Both the position numbers and the translations under genes were made by a program. DNA of 64,000 nucleotides from the NCBI GenBank assembly GCA_027924585.1, contig BSBM01000877.1, positions 2,270,501 to 2,334,500 on the forward strand. Direction: 5' to 3'. A model generated the notes under the pieces. That model was not told where the DNA came from. It did no database searches and saw nothing but the letters and a program-made list of their open reading frames with translations. Every line of letters starts with the position of its first letter. The stretch's first letter is position 1. Below are positions 47,590 through 59,477 of the stretch, piece after piece. Source of the DNA: Larix kaempferi (taxonomy: Eukaryota > Streptophyta > Pinopsida > Pinales > Pinaceae).

Positions 47590-48540
47590 TAGTCTCTTAG
47601 CTTCGATTGGTTCTCTTGGGCCTAGATGCCTCTGCTTCAACCTCCCTTGGTTGAAAAGAACTATGCCTGTGTTTCTTCAACTCCTCAAGCTCCTCCTCTG
47701 AAATCCATGTTGCTTCCTCCATACTTCTATCCTTCCATTGTACCATATATCCTTTCTTCTTCTAACAGTGCATCCTTCCGAATTCTCACTCGTCGAGTAC
47801 CTCTATGACTTCTTCTTTCATATGGATTGGGATTTTCACCTTCCAACCCATGACGTCTCACTTTTTCTCATCAACCCTTCTTCATACTTGTACAGGTTGG
47901 AAACATTGAACATCGGTGAAATGTTCATCTCTTATGGTATCTCTAACACATAATCATTTTCTGAAATCTTCTTCAACTTCAACTTATTATAGGTTCCTCT
48001 AGGGAACCTTTCCTTTCTCTGGTGCGCATACACTAGATATCCCTTCGTAAATTAATGCAGTCGTCTCCTCTGGTTGGCTCACAACTTGTATGTAGAATTT
48101 CTCTTTTGCAGCTATCACCTTACCTTCTCATGCAATTCCTTCATATGGTCAAAAAATGGTTATGCATCTATGCTCCTATACACTCATGTTGGAAATTTTT
48201 CCACTTTGGCTATTCCATATGGACTCCTTCCTTGCATAATATAGAATGGACTCATCCCTATTGATCTATTCACAAAATTGTTGTACATGAATTTTGGCTA
48301 TTCCAACACATTTTCCCACTGATTTGGTTGATCAACAATTAGACATCTCAACAAATTTCCTAAGATCCTATTCACCACTTCACTCTTCCCATCATTTTAT
48401 GGATGGTATGCAGAACTGAATTGCAACCTTGTGTCAAGATTCTTCCATAGGTTTCTCCATAAATGACCCATGAACTTGGTGTCCCGGTATGAATTTATGC
48501 TCTTCTGAAACCCATGCAATCTCATGACTTCCTTGAAAAA
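47590..48540 (-). pseudogene. E5 integrase second half and chromodomain
   Basis: On the minus strand from the E6 insertion: FFKEVMRLHGF, FSSAYHPQNDGKSEVVNR (the catalytic Glu region), WENVLE, SPYGIAKVEKFPT, then a module ending PMFNVSNLYKY, and finally a chromodomain, GYMVQWKDRSMEEATWISEEEL (about 47660-47750). Several stops interrupt it. A chromodomain marks a chromovirus; it guides integration by binding modified histones. Confidence 0.85.
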
Positions 48541-50335
48541 TGTAGTGTCCCTTTTTATAAAATTGGAAAAATTGGGAAAAATTGCAAATTTTGGCCAATT
48601 CGACCCTTAGACTAGTGATGACTAACATTCTTCCAAATGGCTCCAAATGCTTCAAAATGCTTCCAAATTGGATCTGAAGGTGTTTGAAATGTATTAAGAC
48701 ATAAAAATGAAGCTTATGGATTCTTGTACACTCTCAAAATACTTTTGCAACATTCATTTACAATCAGGAGAAATTAGGGAATTTTACTAGTAATTTCGAG
48801 GTTCAAACCCCCAAGGGTAGAGGACACTAATGGCTTCCCAAATGCAGTACGACCCTACCAAATTTAATAAAATAGACATGGAATAGTTATATGACTTCAA
48901 TGGTCTCCCAAATGTATCATTAATAAGTTCCTAAAGGCTATTGCAACTCCCATAAATCATAGATTTGTAAACATGTTTTCACATAGGGGGAAATGATAGA
49001 AAAACTCCACAACTTGCTATGAATTTTGAGATAATTGTTCCAATGACTTGTATAATGCGTATTAAAATTCTTCAGTACATTAATGGATCTCCATACATAA
49101 ATAAAATCACATATTTTTAATGAAACAAATCGATACTAAGTAACTTCAAGCTCTCACAACAAGATATAGGGGAAAATGGCAGCATTCATACATAATTTGG
49201 CATTTTTACATAGTTTCACTTGGAGTTTCAACCTGAGGTTCTTATGAGCATAAAATACAGAGTAAATACATCATATTACAAATAAATTGGTCCCTAATAT
49301 ATCCCCCAAAGATATCAACATCTCACCAAGTGCGCCCTTCCTCTAAGAGCCAAAATATGAAGAGAAATGTGAGAGAGATGTGGGAGCAAGTTGAATAAGA
49401 GAAGATCACGAGAATCCATGTAGCTTCAACCTGAAACAAATGACTCCATTGTAGCTCCAAATGAATGTTATGAATGGCCTCTCCAATTTCCAATTAGGAT
49501 GGGAATCTTGCACCCTCGAAATTGGTACTAAGGGAAGTAGAGTAAACACTCCACTAGCATGGACAAGCTATGCTCTCCAATTTGCAAAATGAGAAATGAT
49601 CAAAATACACTCTCCTTATTTGTTCTTATATTTTATAAACTTTACAAGTCATCCATGGTTCGAATTCCTTCCAAAATATTCATGCCAACTCGAGTTGGGA
49701 AGAGATTCCAATGTATGCCACTTGTCCAACAATTCCTAGTCTCTGTCTTCCCTCAATTCGAATGGGGAAGCTTCTTGGCTGCCATAACTCCCTTGTGCTC
49801 CCTCTTGGAGGCTATTTTTATCCTTGACATGTCATATTGGTTAGATGTAAGCAACCAGGTCTGATCCTTGTCATAAGTGTCATAGCATATTCATCATTGT
49901 TGTCATAGAAGCTAGGGAATCTAGCCCAAGCATCTCAATATCTCTATGATGCCTCTTCCTCTTCCATGGGAGTTACTCTTCCACTCCATTCCGACCTTCA
50001 TTGAGTAATTCCAAGTATAATTATCCTCCAACTCCCCCAAGAAAATTAGACTCCACCTTGAATTCGAATGGGTGAGAATAGGATGCCATGTGGCATGAGG
50101 AATCTTGCTTTGTGTGGGTCCCACACCACCAATGTGCCTTCATGACCAAGTGCCACTTTATTTTCCTATTGTAAATATTTATTTAGTCAGTTTTAATACA
50201 GTTATGTTAATCTAGTGTCCATTTGGGGTTTATTAGCTACCTTTTCCAAATCCAAATGTTTCCACCTCAACCTAGGGAACTAGTAGATTGGTGGAATTTT
50301 CCCTTCTAGTGCTTTATTTGGATGGGGACATTACA
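48541..50335. mobile_element. E6: solo LTR inserted in the E5 integrase
   Basis: 1795 bp with inverted end motifs TGTAGTGTCCC and GGGGACATTACA, flanked by AAAAA at 48536-48540 and 50336-50340. The integrase reading is continuous across it when one AAAAA is counted. There is no coding domain inside, so it is an LTR left by recombination between the two ends of a full element. Family unknown; orientation not determined. Confidence 0.82.
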
Positions 50336-50725
50336 AAAAATAGCACCACAATGCATGTGGTGCCACTTGTCTTCTGAAACGGAATAAAGTGTGCCATTTT
50401 TTAAAACCTATGAACTACCACAAATATGGAGTTGTTACCTTGCTATGTCGTCACAAATCCCAACATAAAATCCATGCTGACATCTTCCCATGGGATAGTT
50501 GGCACTGGAAAGGGTGCACATAGTCCCATATTCTGGCTTCTTCCTTTGGCATGTTGGCATATCCAACACTGTTAGATCCATTCCTTCACATCCTTCATAT
50601 GTCTTGGCTAATAGTATTTCTACTCAGCCAACACCTTGGTCTCATATATGCCAAAGCGTCCTCCTAATCCTCCATTGTGCATATCCCTAATCAGGTTCTC
50701 TCTCACTGACCCTCAAGGGATGCAT
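50336..50725 (-). pseudogene. E5 integrase first half (zinc finger and core start)
   Basis: The minus strand reads IRDMHNGGLGGRFG, then CWICQHAKG, PFPVPTIPWEDVSMDFMLGF (first catalytic Asp) and KMAHFIPFQKTSGTTC, reaching the E6 edge. Stops are present (for example after HRF). It joins 48540 across E6. Confidence 0.83.
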
Positions 50726-52264
50726 AACTAATGTCCTCTGAATAGGTATCCTTCTTGGATGAAATAATCCAAGTATGGTGTCTGGTTGACTCTCCATGGT
50801 TCCTTCAATGCTTTCCATGCCTTGGAAAAATCCTCGTCGACTTCATAGTCGTCCTTCAACGAATCTAAACCTATCGACTGAACTGTCATTGTCCCAAAAA
50901 ATGTGACCCTTCGACTCAATGCATCGACGAATTTATTGGTCTTCCCTGACTTATGATTCAATAAAAAAGTGTAGCTTTGAAAGAAATCTACCCACTTCAT
51001 CTGTCACTGGTTCAGCTTTGTCTGAGTGTTCAAATACCTCAGAGCTTGATGATTTGTGAACAACACAAATTCCTTGGGAAACAAAGAGTGCCTCCACTTT
51101 TTCAAAGCCTATATGATGGCATAAAAAACCTAGTTGTAGACCGATTATTTCTTCTTTGTGTTGTCCAAATTTTCATTAAAGAATGCAATTGGTTGACCCT
51201 CCTAGCTCAGCACAACTCCAATTTCTAATCCTCTTGCATCACAATCAACCTGGAATACCTTGTTGAAGTATGGGAGAACTAAGACTGGTCTCTCCACCAC
51301 CTTCTACTTCAACTTTTCAAATGCTCCTCGGGAATCCTCCATCCACCTGAACTCACCCTTCTTCATGCATGTTGTCAATGGTGCACATATATGACTAAAG
51401 TATCTCATGAACTTCGGGTAGAAATTGGAAAGTCCATGAAAAAACATCACCTCTATGGAACTCGTAAGCTCAAACCACTCTAGAATTACCTTCACCTTTT
51501 CTGGGTTCATCTTCAATCCTTGACTTGAGATTATGAAGCCCATGTATACCAACTCTTTCTGCATGGAAGAGCACTTATGTAGGTTCTCTAGTATCTTTTC
51601 TTGACTTTGCCTCTGCACTACTTGTCTCAAATGAGTCAAGTGTTATTCCCCTGACCTACTAAAGATTAGAATTCCGTCAAGGTAAACAATGACGAACTTA
51701 CCCAAAAATGGATTCATCAATTTGTTCATCAATCACACGAACGTACTTAGTGTATTAGTCGGACCAAATGGCATATCCTTCGTCTTGAAGGTTATCTTCC
51801 ACTCATCACATTCTCTAATCCTGATCTGGTGAAATCTACTCTTCAAGTCAATCTTGGTGAAGTATGTTTCTCCACTCAAACAGTTGATCAAGTCATCCAT
51901 CCTCGGTAATGAAAACATGTACTTGATGGTGATCTTTTTGATGGCCCTTGAATTGGTGCACATACTCCATTCTCTTGCCTTCTTGGGTGCTAGTACAATT
52001 GGTATTGCACACAAACTTAGACTCTATTTGATAAGTCCCTTGTCCAACAACTCTTGGACCTATCGGTTCAACTCATCCTTCTCAGCCGACGTCATCCTAT
52101 GCGACATAATGTTTGGAAAGATTGACTCTGGAACCAAGTCGATTTGGTATGATATCCTCTTAGCTGGAGGAAATCCTATTGACATCTCATTAACCATTAT
52201 GCCTTCAAACTCCGACAATACTCCTTCATTTGAAGAGCCTGGAGCAGAGGATGAAAAAGGATAA
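50726..52264 (-). pseudogene. E5 reverse transcriptase and RNase H (chromovirus)
   Basis: RT motifs: SIGFPPAKRISYQIDL near the start, CAIPIVLAPKK, SRAIKKITIKYMFSLPRMDD, FTKIDLKSRFHQIRI, KDMPFGPTN. The catalytic box reads VYLDGILIFS near 51670-51690, so the second Asp of YxDD is Gly and the enzyme would be inactive even without the stops. The connection follows (GFIISSQGLKMNPEKV), then RNase H, ending with FLLNHKSGKTNKFVDALSRR (50900-50990). Gag and protease are missing on the right, where similarity is lost near 52265. Confidence 0.87.
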
Positions 52265-53689
52265 GGAATGTAGCAAATTTTACTCGTGGGTGAGTCAACC
52301 CTTGTGATTGGAGCCTGCTGTCTCCTTCATTTTTGGATAGGACCACAAAAAGAGGGAGATGAAATGACTAAGGAAGGAAGCAAGAGGTAAATGAGTGGGA
52401 TTTGTGGAAAAAATTCTAATCAGAAGAAAAACAGAACAACAGAAGACCAAGATAGCCAAATCTGCAATAGAGGATAATGCATCTGGGTTTTGGGTAGTTG
52501 GGTTTCTCTTACATGTTTTGCATATGTCGTGATGGGTAATTTCATGGTGATTGTAAGGCCATAGAGCCACGATGTAATGAAGAAGGATTTTTGGGCCCTC
52601 AATTTTCTGTATTGAATCTATCTGTCTTTCATATAATTACTCTTTATTTGTTATAAGTATGCGATGTTCTGAGATAAATAATGTTGTGATATCTTAGGAT
52701 GAATATTTTTTCGATATGAATGATAAGAACTTTCACAAACATATCCTTATAGTTAACCAATCCCTCTCCCACACTGGTCTTGGTTGTGCTTCAGGTGAGA
52801 CCTTCTCTTTTAGGGAATTGAAAATGCCAGCGCACTAGACTACAATGGTGCCTTTGTTGGCCCATGCAAAAGATTCAGGGCTCAATTTTGTGCCAACAAT
52901 GTGTTTATTTATTGCCTTTGTAAAATAATCCAATACTCATAATTATGTTCCAAAAAAAACAAGAGCATTTACTTAATGTTTGGTTATGAGATATGTTCAT
53001 ATAATCTTTTTTTGAATCAATATATTGCCTCGACGGTGTTAATTGGGGTTGTGGATTGTTACCCATTTTGAAGGTTTAAATAGGAAAATATTGGTGTACC
53101 AAACCAATATTTAATTTATTTATGTGAACATTTGTTTTAATTTGTTTTCCCTATGTAGATATCACTATTTTTCAAACATAAAAAAGATCAAAGAGATAAA
53201 TCTTGAAAGCTCTTGAAATTTTGAATTTGGTATATTTTAATTTTTTTAACTTTAATTTTTTTAATTAAAATTTCTATGTAACTTGTTAAAGATTCATAAA
53301 ATATTTCCATCTTTAATTTTTCCCCATTAAAATCTTCTTTATTATCACTGCATTTATTATTATGCCCCGAAGGGGTCTTATAGAGACAGTAGGTAGGCAT
53401 TAGTTTCCGCCCGATTTTAATTCTTTCTTCATAACTGATCTGAATTTGCAAGATCGTTAATTAAGCAAGATTTATGTGTAAATGCTTCAACAATTAAATT
53501 TTGAAGGAAGACTTTAAAATGGAAATTTTAAAGAGAGAACATAAGCATAAAGAATGTAAAGCATAAAGATGCAAACCATAATCTGAGACAACAATTGATA
53601 ATGGAGTTTGTCCATAAAGGGCTACATCTTTGGGACCCTTCCAGTGAGACTATTTCTATTAATTTATTCAAATGCTGCAAATTACATCA
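52265..53689. other. AT-rich spacer between E5 and E7
   Basis: No gene or element domain is seen. The minus-strand frame 52295-52602 and the frame 53188-53451 are unrecognised. The last five bases (53685-53689, CATCA) are the left target-site duplicate of E7. Confidence 0.4.
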
Positions 53690-54297
53690 TGTTGATGTAT
53701 ATGTAACTTCGGAATGTATTTCATCTGTGTATTATATATATATTTATTGTACCCTTATAAGAGATGTGTTATTCCTCTATAAGGAAGTGTCGTCATGTGG
53801 ATTGACAAGTGTTGCAAGTGTGTGTACTTGCCGATGGGTTATTAGACCACCTTATGGGGTCGGCCCTAATTAATATATAATATAATGTGGATGTATCCAA
53901 GTAGACAAGTCGGCCCCAGTAGGTCACTGGGCAAAAAGGTGAGTATAAATAGAGATAGGAGATCTCTATTTTACTCACTCGGAAAAGCAACTATCTCTCT
54001 CTCTGAAAAGTGGCGCACTAGTGAGGAGGAGGAGGATCATCTGCTAGGAGACTATCTCAGTATTATTTGGTTGTATTTTGGTTGAGCCATTGCTCTCTCT
54101 ATCTCTGAGGAAGTTGTGGGGTTTTTCACCTTAGGGTTTTCCCCACGGAAACTCTGTGTCTCTTATCTCTATGCTTTTGATTCTTGTGATGCTTGTGATG
54201 CTTGTCATATTATGATTGTCATGCATTGATATACTATAGATGTTATTCTCTCAGCAAAGATCCTATAGTATTGTGATTTAATACTAAAAATTTAACA
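53690..54297 (+). repeat. 5' LTR of E7
   Basis: 608 bp, TGTTGATG...TTTAACA. The TATA box TATAAATA is at 53944-53951, overlapping a palindrome ATAGAGAT-AGGAG-ATCTCTAT (53949-53969). The TSD copy CATCA precedes it. Confidence 0.97.
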
Positions 54298-54309
54298 TGG
54301 TATCAGAGC
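54298..54309 (+). promoter_or_regulatory. E7 primer binding site (tRNA-iMet)
   Basis: TGGTATCAGAGC directly at the LTR end. It is the standard complement of the initiator methionine tRNA 3' end used by most plant copia elements. Confidence 0.95.
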
Positions 54310-54871
54310 TTAACTGAGAAGAAGACATTTTGCAGTGACGGAAGCTTGTATTCCTTGTTTATTGGGTTTCTCTCCACAGATTTTTGAAATTCAGTATAGT
54401 AGATTGGATCTACTCATCAAGGCGCATCTATCTGTCCAATCAGAATTCAGTTCCGAGCATTTTCAGATTTGGCCCTAAAAATTAGGGTTTCCACAAAAAT
54501 AGGAATTTCTGGAAACTAAAGGTACAGCTGGAAACTCCTTGCAAAAATTGAAGGTTTGAGCTTTGGATCGAGATTTTTGGCTGGGTAGATCTCCGGGAAA
54601 CTCAAACCCTAATTCAGGGCTCTCCCCAATGAACCCGGGAGGACAAAAAGGCAATTTTGAAGGGCAAGACCTTGCTGATCTCAAATTCTGAATGTACTAG
54701 GCTGATCAGCTCTCCAGGGCGCATCTTTCTATCCTTTCGGAATTTTGAAATTCACATTTTGAATTTTTAGGGTTTCTCTAACAAACCCTAATCCGGGACC
54801 AGATCCAGTTTTCAGCACTTCAAGTGGTAAGTTCTAAATCTTTTCTATTTCCATTTGAAGTACTCTTAAAG

Positions 54872-56434
54872 ATGTCTCTTCACACCAAGCTTGAGGATAA
54901 GCTTGAAGGGGCTGATAACTTCCGATCCTGGAAGTATATGATTGGGTTAATCTTGGAAGAGAATGAGTTGGACTCATATGTGAAAGAAGACATCCCTATC
55001 CCAGAGGATGAAGAAGCCAAGGCATTGCACAAGAAGAACTTGGTCAAGGCAAAAAGAATCATTGCCGATTCCATCAAAGACCATCTCATACCCCATGTGT
55101 CTTCTCTTAAGACACCCAAAGAGATGTTTGAATCTTTAACCAAGCTATTTGAAGGAAAGAACATAAATCGGAAGATGACCCTGCGGAACCAATTGAAAGC
55201 AGTGAAGTTCCAGAATGGAGAAACCATTCAATCTTACTTTTCAAGGGTCTCTCAGATCAAGGAACAATTAGAAGCAGTAGATGAAATGGTGGAGAATGGT
55301 GAGGTGGTGATGACTACTCTAAATGGCCTACCCAGGTCATGGGATTCCTTTATTCAAGGAATTTGTGCAAGGAAGAAGTTGATCTCCTTCAGTAGACTTC
55401 GGGAAGAATGTTCTCAAGAAGAAGCTAGACTTATAGCTCGTGAGGAAAAGATGGGAGGAGAAGATCAAGCTCTTGCATCTCACACCAAAAGAAGCAAAAC
55501 CAAGAAGGATCACTCTCACCACAAAAGAACTCATCAAAGGAACAAGAAGGACCTAAGATGCTTTACATGCAATGAGAAGGGTCACTATGCTTCAGATTGT
55601 CCCAAGAACAAAAGGGATAATAACAACAACTTCAGTAAGAAGAAGAAGGGCAGCAAAAGAAGATTTCATGCTCATGCTGCCGAAGATGATGAACCCCCAA
55701 AGAAGAAGGCTAGGGCAGAAAGTGATAGTGATGATGACTCATCAAGTGAAGAAGAGTATGTTCTGATCTCTGCTCTTACAGGTACCATCTCCCATGGATG
55801 TAATGATTGGTTAATTGATAGTGGGGCCTCCAAACACATGACTGGGTTCAAGGAATCTTTTGTGAACCTTTCTGAACATGAATCACCCCATAAGGTGAAA
55901 CTTGGGGATGATTATCAATACCCAATCAAAGGAAGTGGTGAAGCCTCCTACAATCTAGATTCTGGAAAATCATTGAAGATGAAAGAAGTACTGTATGTTC
56001 CTGGACTCAAGAAGAACTTACTCTCCATATCTGCATTAGATGCAAAAGGTATGAGGGTTGCATTTGTGGATGGCCAAGTCCTAATGTGGCCAAAGGGAAA
56101 GAACATAGATGATGCAGTAGTGATTGGAGAGCAAGAGGGAGGCTTGTATAAATTGAAGGGACAACCTGAACATGCCATGGTACATGAATCCATGGAGCCA
56201 AGTGAACTTTGGCACAGAAGACTTGCTCACATACACTATAGGGCACTTCCATTTGCAAGCAAGGCAGTAGAAGGTCTTCCTGAAATCAAGACCAAACATG
56301 AAGGTGTTTGCAAAGGATGTGCAAAAGGAAAGAACACTAAGAAGGCTTTCCCAAGCAGTGAAAGCAAGGCAAAAGACATTCTGGAAATCATCCAGTTCCC
56401 TAAGTGGGTATGTTTACTATGTATCATTTATTGA
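54872..56434 (+). pseudogene. E7 Gag, protease and integrase N-terminus
   Basis: The start is ATG 54872 (MSLHTKLEDKLEGADNF); the frame is open slightly upstream, but this ATG begins the conserved Gag. Gag has NFRSWKYMIGLIL and MTLRNQLKAVKFQNGETIQS, then the zinc knuckle CFTCNEKGHYASDC (about 55560) and a Lys-rich and acidic stretch. Protease: NDWLIDSGASKHMTG. The integrase zinc finger has WHRRLAHIHYRALP and CKGCAKGK. At about 56390-56400 the frame is lost: DILEII is followed by out-of-frame residues to TGA 56432-56434. Downstream coding continues in another frame. Confidence 0.9.
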
Positions 56435-58877
56435 TGACTTCTCCAGGAAGACTTGGGTATACTTCTTGAAAGGCAACTATGAGGTGCTTGACAAATTCAA
56501 GGAATTCAAAAACTTGATGGAGAATCAAACTGACAAGAAGATCAAAACATTCAGATCCGACAATGGTGGAGAATTCACCTCAAATGACTTCAAGAAACTT
56601 TGCAGTGATTCAGGGATTAAGAGGGAGTTGACTGCTCCTTATAATCCTCAACAGAATGGAGTTGCAGAAAGGAAGAACAGAACTATCATGGAAGCAGCAA
56701 GGGCAATGTTGCACGATCAAGATCTTCCTATGCATCTATGGGCAGAAGCAGCCAGAACAGCTGTATACGTGCAGAACAGAACACCCCACAAGATATTGGA
56801 CAACAAGACACCAGAAGAGGTCTTTTCTGGTAAGAAACCTGAAGTCAGCCATCTCAGAATATTTGGTTGTCCAGTATATACTCATATCCCAAAAGAGAAG
56901 AGGACTAAACTAGATCCTTCAGGAAAGAAGGGCATCTTTGTGGGTTATAGTGAAAGCTCGAAGGCTTACAGAATATACTTTCCAGGATTCAAGAAGATTG
57001 ATGTCAGCAGGGATGTAACATTTGATGAAAACTCAGCATTCATCAAATCAAGGAAGACACCTACCGAAGTTTATGAAGAACCTAAGGAAACAAGATTTCA
57101 GGACACTACCATGACTGAAGCAGTTCCAGAAGCTGTTCGTGAGTTTGAAGATCCACAAGAACCTGTAGATCCACCCCGTGAGGATAACTCTCACAAGAGG
57201 AAACCTGTATGGGCTAGAGAGCTCATTCATGATGCAGAAAGATTTGGCATTCCAGAAGAAGAACACAGAGCAAAGAAGAGAACCAGATCACACACCAGTT
57301 ATGTTTCCTTACTCTGTGACATTATGAACAAAGAGCCTTCCAGTTATGAAGAGGCAGCAGAAAGGAAAGAATGGAAGGATGCTATGGTTGAGGAATACCA
57401 ATCAATAATGAAGAATGATGTTTGGGATGTTGTCCCAAGACCTAAAGAGAAGTCTGTTGTGACTTCCAAGTGGATCTACAAAATCAAGCATGCTGCAGAT
57501 GGCAGTGTGGAAAAATACAAAGCAAGATTCGTAGCTCGTGGTTTCTCTCAAAAGGAAGGAATAGATTATGAAGAAACCTTTGCACCTGTAGCCAGGTATA
57601 CTTCCATCAGAACAGTGCTTGCCCTAGCTGCAGCAATGAAATGGAAAATACACCAGATGGATGTCAAGACTGCTTTCCTGAATGGTGTAGTAGAAGAGGA
57701 AGTATATGTGGAACAGCCACTCGGTTTTGAAATACATGACAAAGAATCATATGTATGCAGATTGAAGAAAGCCTTATATGGTTTAAAGAAAGCTCCCAGA
57801 ACCTGGTATGGTAGGATGGACAGTTTCCTATCTAGTTTGGGCTTTACCAAGAGTAAAGCGGATTCCAACCTTTACTACAAGGTTGAGGAAGGGAATCTTG
57901 TGATTCTACTACTATATGTGGATGACCTATTTGTGACAGGAGATGACAGACTGATTGCAGATACTAAAAGGAAGCTTGCAGCTGAATTCAACATGAAAGA
58001 TTTGGGAATGATGCACTATTTCCTAGGTATGGAGGTGTGGCAGAGTGCAGGTGGGATCTTCCTTGGTCAAGGGAAGTACACAGTAGATATCCTTAAGAGA
58101 TTTGGGATGATGGATTGCAAGGCCATGGCCACACCTATGGCATCAAATCTGAAGCTTCTATGTGATGCTTCATCTGAGCCGGTTGATATCACTATGTATC
58201 GTCAGATGATTGGGTCCTTGATGTACCTGACGAACACGAGACCAGACATTTGCTTTGCTGTGAACACATTGAGCCAGTTCCTGACGGATCCGAGGAGTGT
58301 TCACCTGGTTGCTGCAAAGCATGTTCTGAGGTACCTGAAGGGTACAGTGGATTATGGGCTCAAGTATGAAGCAAATCAAAAGTTTAACCTACAGGGTTAT
58401 GTTGATTCAGATTGGGCTGGCAGTGCTACAGATAGGAAGAGCACATCTGGGTGCTGTTTCAATATGGGATCAGGTGTGATCTCTTGGTTTAGCAGGAAGC
58501 AGTCCTGTGTAGCACTGAGTACAGCTGAGGCAGAGTATGTTGCAGCCTGTTCAGCTAGTTGTGAGGCAGTATGGCTACGGAAGCTACTGTCTGAGTTATT
58601 TGATCTCCCGTTGGAAGCTACTGGTATCTTCTGTGACAACCAGAGTTGTGTGAAGCTGTCCGAGAACCCAGTGTTTCATGACAGGTCGAAACACATAGAG
58701 ATCAAATATCACTATATCAGGGATATGGTGCAGAGAGGAGCTGTGAAGCTTCTGTATGTTGCGACGGACGAGCAGATTGCAGATGTGCTGACAAAGCCAC
58801 TAGCCAGAGTGAAGTTCGAGTACTTCAGAGAGAAGCTTGGCGTTCTTCATATCGAGGACACTTCGAGGAAGAAGTGA
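56400..58877 (+). pseudogene. E7 integrase core, reverse transcriptase and RNase H
   Basis: Coding similarity resumes at SLSGYVYYVSFIDDFSRK right after the lesion and runs without a stop to TGA 58875-58877. Integrase has the second Asp (FRSDNGGEF) and Glu (NGVAERKNRT), but the segment with the first catalytic Asp is gone. RT: WIYKIKHAADGSVEKYKARFVARGF, FLNGVVEEEVYVEQP, catalytic YVDDLFVTGDD. RNase H: DSDWAGSATDRKSTSGCCF, STAEAEYVAA, DNQSCVKLSENPVFH, HIEIKYHYIRD. RT and RNase H look intact, but this part has no start codon of its own that fits, so it depends on the broken upstream frame. Confidence 0.92.
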
Positions 58878-58984
58878 TGGACACATTTGCTGAAGCCATT
58901 CCAAGCATGTTGGAAGGAGGATCCTTCACATGGCTGTGGATGTAAGCGCTGGATGATGAGCATCAGGATGATGTTCTAGTTTCT

Positions 58985-59174
58985 GCTGGATATGATCAGT
59001 TGGATCATTTTTATGTATGTATGTACGCATCATGTGGATGCTGGATATGATCGGTTGGATCATTTTTATGCATGTATGTACGCATCATGTGGATGCTGGA
59101 TATGATCAGTTGGATAATTTTTATGTATGTATGTACGCATCATGTGGATGTTGGATATGATCAGGTGGATCATG
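58985..59174 (+). repeat. E7 3' region array A: 55-bp unit
   Basis: Units beginning GCTGGATATGATC at 58985, 59040 and 59095, with a partial fourth at 59150. Each holds ATGTATGTACGCATCATGTG. Few differences between copies. It lies between the polyprotein stop and the 3' LTR. Confidence 0.9.
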
Positions 59175-59251
59175 TATGGTGACATGTATCATGTATTTGT
59201 ATCAGGTGGATCATGTATTTGTATCAGGTGGATACATTGTATGATCAGGAT

Positions 59252-59402
59252 GATCATGGATGACGAGCTTCAGGATGTTGCTCCAGATGACATGCAGCAG
59301 GATGTTGCAGTGATGATCAAGATGATCATGGATGACGAGCTTCAGGATGTTGCTCCAGATGACATGCAGCAAGACGTTGCAGTGATGATGATCAGGATGA
59401 TC
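59252..59402 (+). repeat. E7 3' region array B: 72-bp unit
   Basis: Two copies beginning GATCATGGATGACGAGCTTC at 59252 and 59324, containing TGCTCCAGATGACATGCAGC, with the first bases of a third. The period of 72 keeps a reading frame, giving the repeated peptide MDDELQDVAPDDMQQDVAV, but no start context or family supports a gene. Confidence 0.85.
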
Positions 59403-59477
59403 ATGGATACATCAAGATGATGTATGGTGAGTATCAGGTTGATACTCTATGGCCGTGGATCAGGTTGTGCAGATGAG

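Noticed and set aside
59127-59420. 97-codon plus-strand frame with a repeated MDDELQDVAPDDM peptide
   Set aside because: It lies wholly in tandem repeats after the E7 stop; the 72-bp period explains the open frame.
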